Notes under the pieces: generated by a model | The model's input: only the letters and a program-made list of their open reading frames with translations | Database searches by the model: none | What the model was told of the DNA's origin: nothing | Part shown: piece after piece, positions 49,724 through 60,072 of the stretch | How positions within the stretch are numbered: the first letter of the stretch is position 1 | How the letters are laid out: each line of letters starts with the position of its first letter | Translations under genes and position numbers: made by a program | From: CAHJXG01 sp965277495 | Lineage (GTDB): Bacteria > Pseudomonadota > Alphaproteobacteria > Acetobacterales > Acetobacteraceae | Direction: 5' to 3' | DNA: 64,000 bases | NCBI GenBank assembly: GCA_965277495.1 | Contig: OZ255824.1 | Location: 2,542,001-2,606,000, forward strand

Positions 49724-50923
49724 CTATGGTTGAAGTTGGGTGCAGCCGCTCTGTTCTGCCGTCGGGAATAGCTTTTCCGACGGCACCTTTTCCAAGACAT
49801 TGAAAATGTCGTTGGAAGACTTGGACTCGGCCGGCTTTTTTACTTGGACGAGCATGATGTCCATCGCGACGCTGCCGTTGGCCTGGATGCAGGGATTGTT
49901 GAGCATGCCGTCGGTGAACGGCATCTCGCGCATGGCCTTGTTGACGGCAACCGGGTCGTCGCTGCCGACCTTCTGCACCGCCTGCAGGTAGTGCAGCGTC
50001 GCGATGTAGGACATCCCATGGCTCATGCCCGGCGCGGTGCCGCCGTTGCGCGCCATGAAGCGCTTGGCATAGGCGCGGCTCGGGTCGTTGGAGTCCCAAT
50101 AGAAGCTGACCGGAAACCGCAGGCCCTGCGCGGTGTCGAGCCCCATGGCCACCACGTTGTTATCGAACACCAGCAGCGCGGCCGTGTTCGTGATGCCGAA
50201 CTCCTTGGCTTGCTTGACCGAGTTCACCAGGTCCGGGCCGGCATTGGCAAACGCGATCATGTCGGCGCGCGACGTCTGCGCCTGCAGCAGCGGCGAAGAC
50301 ATGTCGGTGGTCGCGAGCGGATGCAGCGTGCGCCCGACCACCTTGCCGCCGCCGGCCTCGACGGTCTGCTGCACGTCGTTGGCCAGGTCGTGCCCAAAGG
50401 TGTAATCGGCCTCGATCACATACCACGTCTTGGCGCCCGCGCGGAGCAGCGCGCCCGCCGCGGCGCGGGCGAGCGCCACCGTCGAGACTGCCCATTGCGT
50501 GCCGTATGGCGAGCAGGACTTGCCGGTGATCGAGGCGGCGTAGTTGCCGCTCTGGATCGAGGTGACCTTACGCTCCTTGGCGACGTTCTGCACCGCGACC
50601 CCGACGCCGCTCGAGCCGCCGATGTTGAGCATCGACACATGGCTCTGGTCGATGAGCTGGCGGGTGAGGTTGACCCCGAGATCGGGCTTGGTCTGGTGAT
50701 CGACCGCAATGACCTCGATCGGCCGGCCCAGCACGGCGCCCCCGAAGTCCTCGACGGCCATCTTGGTGGCGAGCACGGAGTTTGGTCCGCCATTGCCGGA
50801 ATAGGTGCCGTTCAGGTCCTCGACGACCCCGATCCGGAATGGTTCATCCGCCCGCGCGGCAGCCGCGGCGCCGATGAGCATGGCCAAGGCGACGGCCGGG
50901 CGGCGGATACGCATCCCCTCCAT
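49724..50923 (-). CDS. ABC transporter substrate-binding protein, Leu/Ile/Val-type (orphan 3)
   Basis: This periplasmic binding protein of 399 residues has a Sec signal (RRPAVALAMLIGAAAAARA). FRIGVVEDLNGTYSGNGGPN and DMSSPLLQAQTSRADMI align with the orphans at 31484 and 33932. ATG at 50923 with AAGGGGA six bases upstream is preferred; a second ATG lies three codons on. The longer frame to 51343 is not supported. No transport partner is adjacent; the LIV-type permease operon at 57.7-60.9 kb has its own binding protein. Confidence 0.88.
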   Translation of the reverse strand: MEGMRIRRPAVALAMLIGAAAAARADEPFRIGVVEDLNGTYSGNGGPNSVLATKMAVEDFGGAVLGRPIEVIAVDHQTKPDLGVNLTRQLIDQSHVSMLNIGGSSGVGVAVQNVAKERKVTSIQSGNYAASITGKSCSPYGTQWAVSTVALARAAAGALLRAGAKTWYVIEADYTFGHDLANDVQQTVEAGGGKVVGRTLHPLATTDMSSPLLQAQTSRADMIAFANAGPDLVNSVKQAKEFGITNTAALLVFDNNVVAMGLDTAQGLRFPVSFYWDSNDPSRAYAKRFMARNGGTAPGMSHGMSYIATLHYLQAVQKVGSDDPVAVNKAMREMPFTDGMLNNPCIQANGSVAMDIMLVQVKKPAESKSSNDIFNVLEKVPSEKLFPTAEQSGCTQLQP

Positions 50924-51071
50924 AACTTTCCCCTTCTTTGCTTTGCGCGACGCATATGCCGCCGCTTCGTCTCGTGCAGCACCATCGTTGCCTACCCGGC
51001 CAGCGTCAATGCGGTCGTCCACGACGGCGGTACTGCCAAACTCGACATCCAAGCCACGCATCCGCCCTCGG

Positions 51072-52511
51072 TCAGGGAACCGGCGGGAAAATGCCCAACC
51101 GGCCCTCGCAGCCCCGATCTCGCGGCAATCCCGCTGCAGACTGTCCCGCCAAGTGGCCGAGCGCCACGGCTGAAAGCAGCCCGTTGCCGGATAAGTAGCC
51201 GGAAGCGGCGCGGCCCGATACGCCGCAGGCCGCCCCGCCGGCTGCGAACAGGTTCGGCAGCGCCTGGCCACTGGCGCCCAGAACCATGGCCCGGCCGTCC
51301 ACCACCAGGCCGCCCTGAGTATGGAACAGCGCCCCGGTGACACGGACCGCGCAAAAGGGCGGCTGCAGCGAAGGGCTGCCGGCGAAGCTGCGGCCGAACC
51401 GATCGTTGCCGCCCGCCGATTTCAGCGCGGCGGCCTCATCCAGAGTCGCCTGGAGCGCCGCTGCCGGCACCCGCATCGCGCCGGCCAGCGCGGCCAAGCC
51501 TGTCGCGGTCAGGATGGCGCCGGCGGCCTCCGCCTGCCGGAAATCCTCGAACTGCCGCGCGATCCCTGCGATGCGGGCGTCGAACACCGTCCAGGCGATG
51601 CCGCCGGGCTGGCGCAGCACGTTGGCTGCCTGCTCCGAGTAGCCCTGCATCTCGTCAGAGAAGCGCTGCCCCTCGGCGTTCACCTGCACGCCGCCCTCGG
51701 TGATGGTCGCCCAGGTGATCAGGACGCCGTCCGGGTGCGCGACGGAGCCATGACCCTGATGTCCCGACAGGTCGCGCGCCTGCGCTCCCAGCGCCTCGCC
51801 CCAGAGCAGCGCGTCGCCCTGGTTGCCGGGGTGGCCAAAATAGAGCGCGTCCGCTAGCGCCGGCACATGCCGGGCCACCAGCGCCGGGTTGCCGCCGTAG
51901 CCGTTGCAGGCCAGCACCAGCGCATCGCAGCCGACGCGCTCCACGGCGCCGTCCGGGCGGGCGTAGGCCAGGCCTCGCACGCGGCCATCCGCGTCGGCAT
52001 AGATCGTCCGGACATGGGCGTCGCACAGCGTATCCACCCCGGCGGCGGTGGCGGCCTGCAACAGCCGGTCCATCAGTTCCGCGCCGGAGCGGGTCGGCAG
52101 GCCGTGCATGCGGTGGGCGCCGTGGCCGGGGTAGTTGAAGTCCGCGATGACGGAGAACGGCAGGCCATGCGCGTCCGCCAGCCACTCCAGCACCGTGCCG
52201 CAGCGCTGCGTGAGGCAGGCGACCAGGGCCGGGTCGGGCTCGTCGTGCGCCTTGGCCATGATGTCGGCGGCGAACTGCGTGGGGCTGTCCACGATCCCGG
52301 CCGCGTGCTGCCACCGCGTGCCCGCCGCCGGGACCAGCCCAGCCGACAATGCGGTGGAGCCGCGCGGCAAGTGGTCGCGTTCGAGCACCAGTGCATCCGC
52401 TCCGCCCTCACGCGCCGCCAGCGCCGCGACCAGGCCGGCCGCCCCGCCGCCGACGATGACGGCCGGCACATGCGCATCGAACATCACGCCGCCTGCGGGT
52501 TCGACGCTCAT
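51072..52511 (-). CDS. FAD-dependent oxidoreductase (fumarate reductase/ketosteroid dehydrogenase-like)
   Basis: This flavoprotein has 479 residues, with the dinucleotide site AVIVGGGAAGLVAALAARE and the C-terminal GGAACGVSGRAASGYLSGNGLLSA, typical of the FAD_binding_2 (fumarate reductase flavoprotein) family. LFHTQGGLVVD resembles the family's TxGG loop. ATG at 52511 overlaps the upstream stop (ATGA). It is the last gene of the eleven-gene operon. It probably oxidises or reduces a C=C bond in the pathway substrate. Confidence 0.85.
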   Translation of the reverse strand: MSVEPAGGVMFDAHVPAVIVGGGAAGLVAALAAREGGADALVLERDHLPRGSTALSAGLVPAAGTRWQHAAGIVDSPTQFAADIMAKAHDEPDPALVACLTQRCGTVLEWLADAHGLPFSVIADFNYPGHGAHRMHGLPTRSGAELMDRLLQAATAAGVDTLCDAHVRTIYADADGRVRGLAYARPDGAVERVGCDALVLACNGYGGNPALVARHVPALADALYFGHPGNQGDALLWGEALGAQARDLSGHQGHGSVAHPDGVLITWATITEGGVQVNAEGQRFSDEMQGYSEQAANVLRQPGGIAWTVFDARIAGIARQFEDFRQAEAAGAILTATGLAALAGAMRVPAAALQATLDEAAALKSAGGNDRFGRSFAGSPSLQPPFCAVRVTGALFHTQGGLVVDGRAMVLGASGQALPNLFAAGGAACGVSGRAASGYLSGNGLLSAVALGHLAGQSAAGLPRDRGCEGRLGIFPPVP

Positions 52512-53101
52512 GCCAGCTCCTCCATCACGGCGGCAATGCTGGCGACCCGGCAAACTGGACTCAGCGCGTCGATGGCGGTGGCATGCACCGCCGGAGTGAA
52601 CGCGGCGCAGCCATCCTCCAGCACCGTCACGTCGAAGTCCCGCACATGCGCCTCCCGCACGGTCGAGGCGACGCCGCCATTGGTGACGATGCCGCAGGCC
52701 AGCAGGCGAGTGATGCCGCAGCGTCGCAGCGCCCATTCGAGGCGGCTCATATAAAAAGCCGAGTAGGCGACCTTCTCCACCGACAGGTCGGCCGGCTGCA
52801 GCGTATCCACCATTTGATGGCCCCAAGCGCCGGGGCAGAAGTCGCCACGCCCGAGGAACGGGCGCAGCGCCAGCAGATGCGGCGAGATCAGCGGCTCGCC
52901 GCCGCGCCCCGGCACCAGGGTGAACTGCGTCTGCACCACCCAGCCGCCCCTGGCGCGCAGCCGGTCGGCCAGCGGCTTCAGGCGGTCCGGCAGGGCGGCG
53001 ATCTCCGGCGTCCCAAGCCCGGCGCGGCCATAGGCGCCATTCGAATGGACGAAGTCGTTCTGCAGGTCACAGACCAGCAGCGCGGTGCCTTGCAGCGTCA
53101 T
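52508..53101 (-). CDS. Isochorismatase-fold protein lacking the catalytic cysteine
   Basis: The fold of cysteine hydrolases (isochorismatase/N-carbamoylsarcosine amidase) is clear: VCDLQNDF with the conserved Asp, VEKVAYSAFY with the Lys, and ACGIVTNGGVASTVREA. In amidases the last motif carries the nucleophilic Cys (TN-x-CV); here the codon is GGC, Gly. True isochorismatases also have Gly there, so it may catalyse a non-amidase hydrolysis. It is flanked by overlapping genes (ATGA on both sides). Confidence 0.8.
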   Translation of the reverse strand: MTLQGTALLVCDLQNDFVHSNGAYGRAGLGTPEIAALPDRLKPLADRLRARGGWVVQTQFTLVPGRGGEPLISPHLLALRPFLGRGDFCPGAWGHQMVDTLQPADLSVEKVAYSAFYMSRLEWALRRCGITRLLACGIVTNGGVASTVREAHVRDFDVTVLEDGCAAFTPAVHATAIDALSPVCRVASIAAVMEELA

Positions 53102-55143
53102 GCGCGGGTCACGATCACGTTGCCGAGCCGGTCCACGCGGGCGACCAAGCCCGGATCGACCACCGTGGTGGCGTCGGGTTGCTCCAGGATGGCGGGGCCG
53201 AGGATCTCGGCGCCCACCGGCAGCGCCAGGCGGTCGTGCACCGTTGCCGTGTGCCAGCCGGCGAACCAGACCTGCCGCGTGCCGCGATCGGCGGCTTCGA
53301 CCGAGGCGCCGGCAACCGGGGCCAGGGCCGCAAGGTCGAAACGCGGGCGGCGGCCGATGGCGGCGGTGCGCAGGTTCACCAGCCGGATGCCCACGCCCGG
53401 CAGCACCCGGCCGAACGCGGCGCGATAGGCCTGCTCGAACGCCATGCGGATCACGTCCTCGGTGACGCCGGTGCTGCCTTCCTGGACCTGGAGCGGCAGC
53501 GGCACGGCGACAGTGTGGGTCTGGCCGGCGTAATGCATGTCGGCCTCGAACACCGTGTCGATACGGTCCACCATCAGGCCGGCCGCCTCCACCACGGCGC
53601 GCGCCGCAACGGCCTCGGCGGCCAGGCGGCGGTCCAGTGCTGCGGCGTCCACCCCGTCCAGCGCCAGGTTCACCGTCTGCACCTGGTCGTGGCGGATGTC
53701 GGCGATGACGCAGCCTAGCGCCGAGGTGACGCCGGGGAAGCGCGGCACCAGGGCGGCCTTCAGCCCAACCTCGCGGATCAATGCCCCGGCATGCAGCGCG
53801 CCGCCGCCGCCGAACGGCACTGCCGCGAAGCGCTGCGGGTCGTGGCCGCGCTCGATCGACACCAGCCGGATCGCGCCGGCCATGCGGGCGTTTGCGACCC
53901 GCACGATGGCCTCCGCAGCCTCTTCGGCGCCGAGGCCGAGCGGGACGCCGACATGCTCCAGGATGGCGCTGCGGGCCGCCGCCACGTCCAGCCGGACCAG
54001 CGCGCCGCCGATCGGGCGCTCGGCGTTGATGCGGCCCAGCACCACGTTGGCATCGGTCAATGTCGGGCGGGTGCCGCCCTGGCCGTAGCAGACCGGGCCC
54101 GGGCGGGAGCCTGCGCTTTCTGGCCCCACCTGCAGCAGCCCGCCGGCATCGACCTGTGCGATGGAGCCGCCGCCGGCGCCGATGGTCCTGATCTCGATCA
54201 TCGGCGTGCGGATCACGAGGCCAAACTCGATGGTGGCCTGCGCGGCCAGCGAAACCTTGCCGTCCACCACCAGCGAGACGTCGAACGAGGTGCCGCCGAG
54301 GTCGCCGGTGATCACGTCGGGGAAGCCGGCGGCGGCGGCAATCGCGGCGGCGGCGATCACGCCGGCGGCGGGGCCGGACAGTGCGGTCCGCACCGGCAGG
54401 CGGCGCGCGGTGGCGGTCGACATCACCCCGCCATTGGACTGCACGATGTGGAACTGCCCGGCGAAGCCCTCATCGGCCAGCGCGCGGTCCAGCTTGCCGA
54501 GGTAGCCGCCGACGACCGGCTGCAGATAGGCGTTCAGCACGGTGGTCGAGGTCCGCTCGAACTCGCGGATCTCGGGCAGGATCTGCGCGGAGCAGGCGAC
54601 GTTGCCGTTCGGCCAAACCGCCGCGGCCGCCGCCAGGGCAGCCAGCTCGTTCGCCGGGTTGGCGTAGGCGTTGATGAAGACGATGGCGAGCGCCTCGGCG
54701 CCTTGCTGCAGTAGAATGCGGGCGAGCGCCTGCACCTCCGCGGGGTCGGCGGGCTGGCGGATGCTGCCGTCAGCCAGGGTGCGCTCGTGCGCCTCCAGGC
54801 GCATGTCGCGGTCCGCCACCGGCACGAAGTCGCCCCACAGGCCCCAGGTCTGCCGACGGTCGCGCCGGCGCATCTCCAACACGTCGCGAAAACCCGCCGT
54901 TGTGATCAGCCCGACGCGGCCGCCCTTGCGCTCCAGCAGGGCGTTGGTCCCAACCGTGGTGCCGTGCACGATGGAACTGAGCGCTGCGGCCGCGCCAAAG
55001 GATTGCAGGCCCTGCAGGAACCCCACCGCCTCGTCGCCGCGGTTGGAGGGCACTTTCGCCGTGCGGAACGTGCCGGCGTCCTCGTCGAACAGGAACATGT
55101 CGGTGAAGGTGCCGCCGACATCGACGCCCACCACGCGGCTCAT
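53098..55143 (-). CDS. hyuA: Hydantoinase/oxoprolinase A subunit
   Basis: This ATP-dependent ring-opening or carboxylating enzyme subunit has 681 residues. The actin-like nucleotide site GVDVGGTFTDMFL at the N-terminus, VHGTTVGTNALLERKG, GDLGGTSFDVSLV and FGGGGALHAG are the family marks. It partners HyuB, encoded immediately upstream with an ATGA overlap. Members act on hydantoins, 5-oxoproline, N-methylhydantoin, lactams or aromatic ketones; the substrate here is unknown. Confidence 0.9.
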   Translation of the reverse strand: MSRVVGVDVGGTFTDMFLFDEDAGTFRTAKVPSNRGDEAVGFLQGLQSFGAAAALSSIVHGTTVGTNALLERKGGRVGLITTAGFRDVLEMRRRDRRQTWGLWGDFVPVADRDMRLEAHERTLADGSIRQPADPAEVQALARILLQQGAEALAIVFINAYANPANELAALAAAAAVWPNGNVACSAQILPEIREFERTSTTVLNAYLQPVVGGYLGKLDRALADEGFAGQFHIVQSNGGVMSTATARRLPVRTALSGPAAGVIAAAAIAAAAGFPDVITGDLGGTSFDVSLVVDGKVSLAAQATIEFGLVIRTPMIEIRTIGAGGGSIAQVDAGGLLQVGPESAGSRPGPVCYGQGGTRPTLTDANVVLGRINAERPIGGALVRLDVAAARSAILEHVGVPLGLGAEEAAEAIVRVANARMAGAIRLVSIERGHDPQRFAAVPFGGGGALHAGALIREVGLKAALVPRFPGVTSALGCVIADIRHDQVQTVNLALDGVDAAALDRRLAAEAVAARAVVEAAGLMVDRIDTVFEADMHYAGQTHTVAVPLPLQVQEGSTGVTEDVIRMAFEQAYRAAFGRVLPGVGIRLVNLRTAAIGRRPRFDLAALAPVAGASVEAADRGTRQVWFAGWHTATVHDRLALPVGAEILGPAILEQPDATTVVDPGLVARVDRLGNVIVTRA

Positions 55144-56789
55144 GCGCCGGCTCCAGGGTCTGTCACGTAGCCAAGGCGCAGATCGCGTGCGGCCGCCGCG
55201 GCGTCGCGCTGCGCCGGCGGGCCCCAGCCGCCGCCGCCCGGCGTCTCCAGCCGAACCCGCCGCCCGGCGCGCACGGTCACGTCGGTCACCTTGGAAACCA
55301 GCGGCGGGCTGCGCTCGCCGTCATCGCCCTGCCAGGCGAAGCGGTTCAGCGCGCCGGAGCCGCCGCCGACGACGCCGAATGGCCCCACCGTGCCGCGCTC
55401 GCCCAACAGCGAAACCTGCGCGTCGGTCAGCGCCTCGATTTCATACACCGCGCCGAGGCCGCCGCGATGGGTGCCGGCCCCGCCGGAGTCCGGCCGCAGC
55501 GCCCACTCCGTGAAAACGACGGGATAGGCCGCCTCCAGGATCTCGACCGGCGGGATGGTGGCCGTCGAAATCGGGTTGTTGGCGTGGCTGAGCCCGTCGG
55601 ATTCGGGGTTGCCGCCCATGCCGCCGCCGAAGAAGCTGAACATCACCCAGCGCGAGCCGTCGGCGCGGTGCCCGGCCAGCGACAGCGCGTTGATGGTGCC
55701 GAACGGCGCGGCCGTGGCGCGCGCCGGGTCGGCCTGGGCCAGCGCCCCGAACACCACGCCGATCAGCCGCAGGATCGTCTCGGTATAGCCCGCCATCGGC
55801 CGCGGCGGCCCGGCGGCGAGCAAAGTGGCATCGGGCACCACGAAGCCGATCGGGCGCAAGCATCCGGCATTGGCGGGCACGGCGGTAAACACGTGCTTCA
55901 GCGCCACGTAGCAGGCGGCGATGGTGGTGGCGTAGGAAATGTTGACCGGACCCTGCGTCGGAGGCGAGGAGCGCGAGAAGTCCATCACCATGGCGTCGCC
56001 GGCGACGGTGAGGTCGAGCGCCACCGTCAGCGGCGCGTCGGTGATGCCGTCGTTGTCGAGCACGTCCTGGAAGGCGTAGGCGCCGTCGGGCAAAGCGCGG
56101 ATCGCCGCCCGCATCATCGCCTCCGCCCGGTCGGAGAAGGCGTCGAACGCAGCCGCCACTACGGCGTCGCCGTACTCGTCAAGCAGCCCGTGCAGCCGGC
56201 GCTCGCCGAGATCGAGCGCGCCGAGCTGGCCGTTGAGGTCGCCCCAGTTGGAGGTCGGCACCCGCGAGTTGGCGGCGAGGATGTCGAGCAGGTCATGGTT
56301 CATTTGGTGAGCCGCGATGAGCTTGACCGGCGGGATCCGCATGCCCTCCTGGAAGCTCTCGGTGGCGCGCGGGTTGTAGCCGCCGGGCACGTTGCCGCCG
56401 ATGTCGAGCCAGTGGCCCGCCGACGCCATCCAGCAGAACAGCCGGGCGTCGCGGAACACCGGGCGCACCAGGCGGAAGTCGTTCAAATGCGTGCCGCCGG
56501 CGTACGGGTCGTTGAACAGGAAGGTATCGCCCGGCGCCAGCCCGCCGTCGCGCGCCACCTTGTCGATCACCGCCCGCACTGCGAATGCCATGGCGCCGAC
56601 GAAGATCGGCAGGCCGGAGGCGCCCTGGACCAGCGTGTCGCCCGTCTCCGCATGATACAGGCCGTGGCAGGCGTCCTTGGCCTCGGCGATGATGGGGTTG
56701 AACGCCGCGCGGTATAGCGTCGCGTCCATCTCGTCGGCGATCTGGGTGAGCCGGCCGTCGAGGATGGCGAGCGTGACCGGGTCGATCAT
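55140..56789 (-). CDS. hyuB: Hydantoinase/oxoprolinase B subunit
   Basis: This is the metal-dependent partner subunit, 549 residues. The N-terminal DPVTLAILDGRLTQIADEMD, LFNDPYAGGTHLNDFR, SAGHWLDIGGNVPGG and DSGGAGTHRGGLG are typical. The overlaps with the lyase gene upstream and hyuA downstream (ATGA each) show tight coupling and probably fixed stoichiometry. Confidence 0.9.
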   Translation of the reverse strand: MIDPVTLAILDGRLTQIADEMDATLYRAAFNPIIAEAKDACHGLYHAETGDTLVQGASGLPIFVGAMAFAVRAVIDKVARDGGLAPGDTFLFNDPYAGGTHLNDFRLVRPVFRDARLFCWMASAGHWLDIGGNVPGGYNPRATESFQEGMRIPPVKLIAAHQMNHDLLDILAANSRVPTSNWGDLNGQLGALDLGERRLHGLLDEYGDAVVAAAFDAFSDRAEAMMRAAIRALPDGAYAFQDVLDNDGITDAPLTVALDLTVAGDAMVMDFSRSSPPTQGPVNISYATTIAACYVALKHVFTAVPANAGCLRPIGFVVPDATLLAAGPPRPMAGYTETILRLIGVVFGALAQADPARATAAPFGTINALSLAGHRADGSRWVMFSFFGGGMGGNPESDGLSHANNPISTATIPPVEILEAAYPVVFTEWALRPDSGGAGTHRGGLGAVYEIEALTDAQVSLLGERGTVGPFGVVGGGSGALNRFAWQGDDGERSPPLVSKVTDVTVRAGRRVRLETPGGGGWGPPAQRDAAAAARDLRLGYVTDPGAGA

Positions 56790-57705
56790 GTCGCCGGCTC
56801 CGCTTGAGCGCGGCTCGCTGGCCCCTCTTGGGCGCGGCCCGTCGGCCCCTCATAGCTGCGGCCCAATTCCAGCATCTCCGGCGTGCCGATCAGCGCATTC
56901 AGCGCGGTGAAGTCGAACATCCGGTCCGCGAACGGCAGGTTGCTGCCGTGCCGGGCTAACGAGGCGTAGTAGTCCTGCGCCGTGCGGGCCAGCGCACGCA
57001 CGATGCCGCCCGGGAAGATCACCAGGCGGAAGCCGATCTCCCCCAGCACGGCCGCCGGCAGCGGCGGGGTATCGCCGCCATCGACGATGTTGGCCATCAG
57101 CGGGCATAGGCCCTGCAGGCCGGCCGCCACCTCCGACAATTGTGCGCGGCTCTGCGGCGCCTCGACGAACAGCACGTCGGCCCCGGCCTCGGCGTAGCGG
57201 CGCGCCCGTTCGATCGCCGGGCCGACGCCCTCGACGGCGACGGCGTCGGTGCGGGCGATGACCAGCGTGGCCGCGCTGGCGCGGGCGTCCAGCGCGGCGC
57301 GCAATTTGCCGGCCATCTCGGCTGCGGGGATCAACGTCTTGCCGCGCAGGTGGCCGCAGCGCTTCGGCAGCGTCTGGTCCTCGAGCTGGATCGCGCTGGC
57401 GCCCGCGCGCTCGAACATGCGCACGGTGCGCTGGACGTTGAGCGCGTTGCCGTAGCCATTGTCTGCGTCGACGATCAGCGGCGTCGGCACGCGGTCGCGC
57501 AGCAGGGCGATCGTCTCGGCGACCTCGCTCATCGAGACGAGGCCGATATCCGGCCGCCCAAGCCGCGTGTAGGCGATGGCTGCGCCCGAGACGTACAGCG
57601 CCTCGAACCCCGCCGCCGCGGCCAGCGAGGCGGTCAGCGCGTCATAGACGCCGGGAGCGGCAAGCAGGCCGGCGTTCAGCCGTTCACGCAACGATTGGGT
57701 CATGC

Positions 57706-57709
<4 letters not shown>
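56786..57709 (-). CDS. PEP mutase/isocitrate lyase family C-C lyase
   Basis: This is a TIM-barrel enzyme of the isocitrate lyase/PEP mutase superfamily, 307 residues. PKRCGHLRGK contains the Cys that marks the lyase branch (methylisocitrate or 2,3-dimethylmalate lyase) rather than the phosphonate mutases. DADNGYGNALNV and QLEDQTLPK supply metal and substrate ligands. It likely cleaves a 2-hydroxy diacid to pyruvate or a similar 2-oxo acid plus another acid. The C-terminal 25 residues are repetitive (EGPTGRAQEGPASRAQ) and look expanded. Confidence 0.8.
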
Positions 57710-58414
<705 letters not shown>

Positions 58415-58422
<8 letters not shown>

Positions 58423-59149
58423 GGGCGGCCATGCGCGCGGCGGCGCCAACGCCGAGGTAGGCCTCGATCACGGCCGGATCCTCGCAGACCTGGCGCGGCG
58501 GCCCGGCGGCGATCATCCGGCCCTGCGCCAGCACGTGCACCTGGCTGCAAAGCTGCATGACGGCCTGCATGACGTGCTCGATCATCAGGATCGTCACCCC
58601 AGTGTCACGCAGGCTGCGCAGCACCGGCAGCATGCCGTCGATCTCCGCCGGGTTGAGCCCGGCCAGCACCTCGTCCAACAGCAGCAGCGCAGGCTCCGTC
58701 GCCAGGGCGCGCGCCAGCTCCAGCCGCTTGCGCCCGGCCACCGTCAGGGCGGCGGCGGGCTTGTCCAGCTCCGGCGTGAGCCCGACTTGGGCGGCGACCT
58801 CGGCCGCGCGGTCCAAGGCGGCGGCGCGTCCGGCGTGGCGCAAATGCGCGCCGACAGCGATGTTTTCGCGCACCGACAGGCCGGCGAAAGGCTGCACGAT
58901 CTGGAAGGTGCGGACGATGCCGCGCCGCGCCCGCAAATGCGCCGCCTCGGCAGTCACGTCCGCGCCCTCGAAGACGACGCGCCCGGCGCTGGGCAGGACA
59001 AATCCGGCGATGATGGCGAACAGCGTGGTCTTGCCGGCGCCGTTCGGCCCGATCAGGCCGGTGATGCCGCCGCGCTCGATCGCCAGCGACGCGTCCGCCA
59101 CCGCGAGCAGGCCGCCGAACCGTTTGCTGACGCCCTGCACGGCGAGCAT
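58415..59149 (-). CDS. livG: Branched-chain amino acid-type ABC transporter ATP-binding protein LivG
   Basis: This is the first ATPase of the importer, 244 residues. It has P-loop GPNGAGKTT, the signature segment LTVAGRKRLELARAL (a LivG variant without the usual SGG) and LLLLDEVLAGLNP. The start overlaps the livM stop by one base. Confidence 0.9.
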
Positions 59150-60072
59150 CAGCCGCGCCTGCCGACGAGGCCGCCGGGCATCAAGGCGATCGCGGCCACC
59201 AGCAGCAGGCCGAACAGCACCTGATCGATGCCCGGGACCGGGCCGGCAGCCAGCCGGGTGAGCTGGCCGAGGCCCTCGAGCGCTATCGCGCCGATGACTG
59301 GACCCAGCACGGTGCCGACGCCGCCGACGACCGGCGCCAGCAATGCCGCGACCGACACGCCGGCGCCATAGGCGAGGTTGGAGTCGATGTAGAGGTAATA
59401 TTGCACATACAGCACACCGGCGGCGGCGGTGATCGCGGCGGACAGGGTGATGGCGCGCAGCTTGGTGGCGAAGGCGTCGATGCCCAGCGCGCGGGCTGCT
59501 TCTTCGTTCTCGCGCACCGCGGCGAGCTGCGCGCCGAAGCGGGAGCGGCTGATGGACCAGGTAAGCAGCAGCGCCGCGGCGACGCAGCCGAGTGCCACGT
59601 AGAAGAAAGTGGCGCGGCTGGCGAACTGGAAGTTGGCGGCGCGCACGTCGAGCCGCACCAGCAGCCCGGCCGCGCCGCCGGTGAGCGGGGCGGCATTGGC
59701 CATTATGCGCAGCACCTCGGCAAAGGCGAGCGTCACCAACGCGAAGTACGAGCCGCGCAGCCCGGCGCGGAAGCTCAGGAACCCGACCACCGCGCCGACG
59801 AGCGCTCCGGCCGCAACTCCCAGCGCGGCGCCCGCCCAGGCATTCACGCCGTAGCGCTGTTGCAGCAGGGCCGTGACGTAGGCGCCGGTGCCGTAGAATG
59901 CGGCGTGGCCGAACGACATCTGGCCACCGAACCCGCCCAGCAGGTTCCAGCCCTGCGCCGCCAACGCCACGATCAGCGTGCCGACCATGAAGTTCAGCAC
60001 GATGTTGGCCGAAGTCAGCGCCGGCACCGCCGCCAGCGCCGCGACGACGGCAACGGGGAGCCAGCTCCTCAT
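59149..60072 (-). CDS. livM: Branched-chain amino acid-type ABC transporter permease LivM
   Basis: This is an inner-membrane permease of 307 residues with about nine helices. GGQMSFGHAAFYGTGAY and the EEAARALGIDAFATKLRAI coupling loop are typical. ATG at 60072 overlaps the livH stop (ATGA); the longer frame lies inside livH. Confidence 0.9.
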   Translation of the reverse strand: MRSWLPVAVVAALAAVPALTSANIVLNFMVGTLIVALAAQGWNLLGGFGGQMSFGHAAFYGTGAYVTALLQQRYGVNAWAGAALGVAAGALVGAVVGFLSFRAGLRGSYFALVTLAFAEVLRIMANAAPLTGGAAGLLVRLDVRAANFQFASRATFFYVALGCVAAALLLTWSISRSRFGAQLAAVRENEEAARALGIDAFATKLRAITLSAAITAAAGVLYVQYYLYIDSNLAYGAGVSVAALLAPVVGGVGTVLGPVIGAIALEGLGQLTRLAAGPVPGIDQVLFGLLLVAAIALMPGGLVGRRG

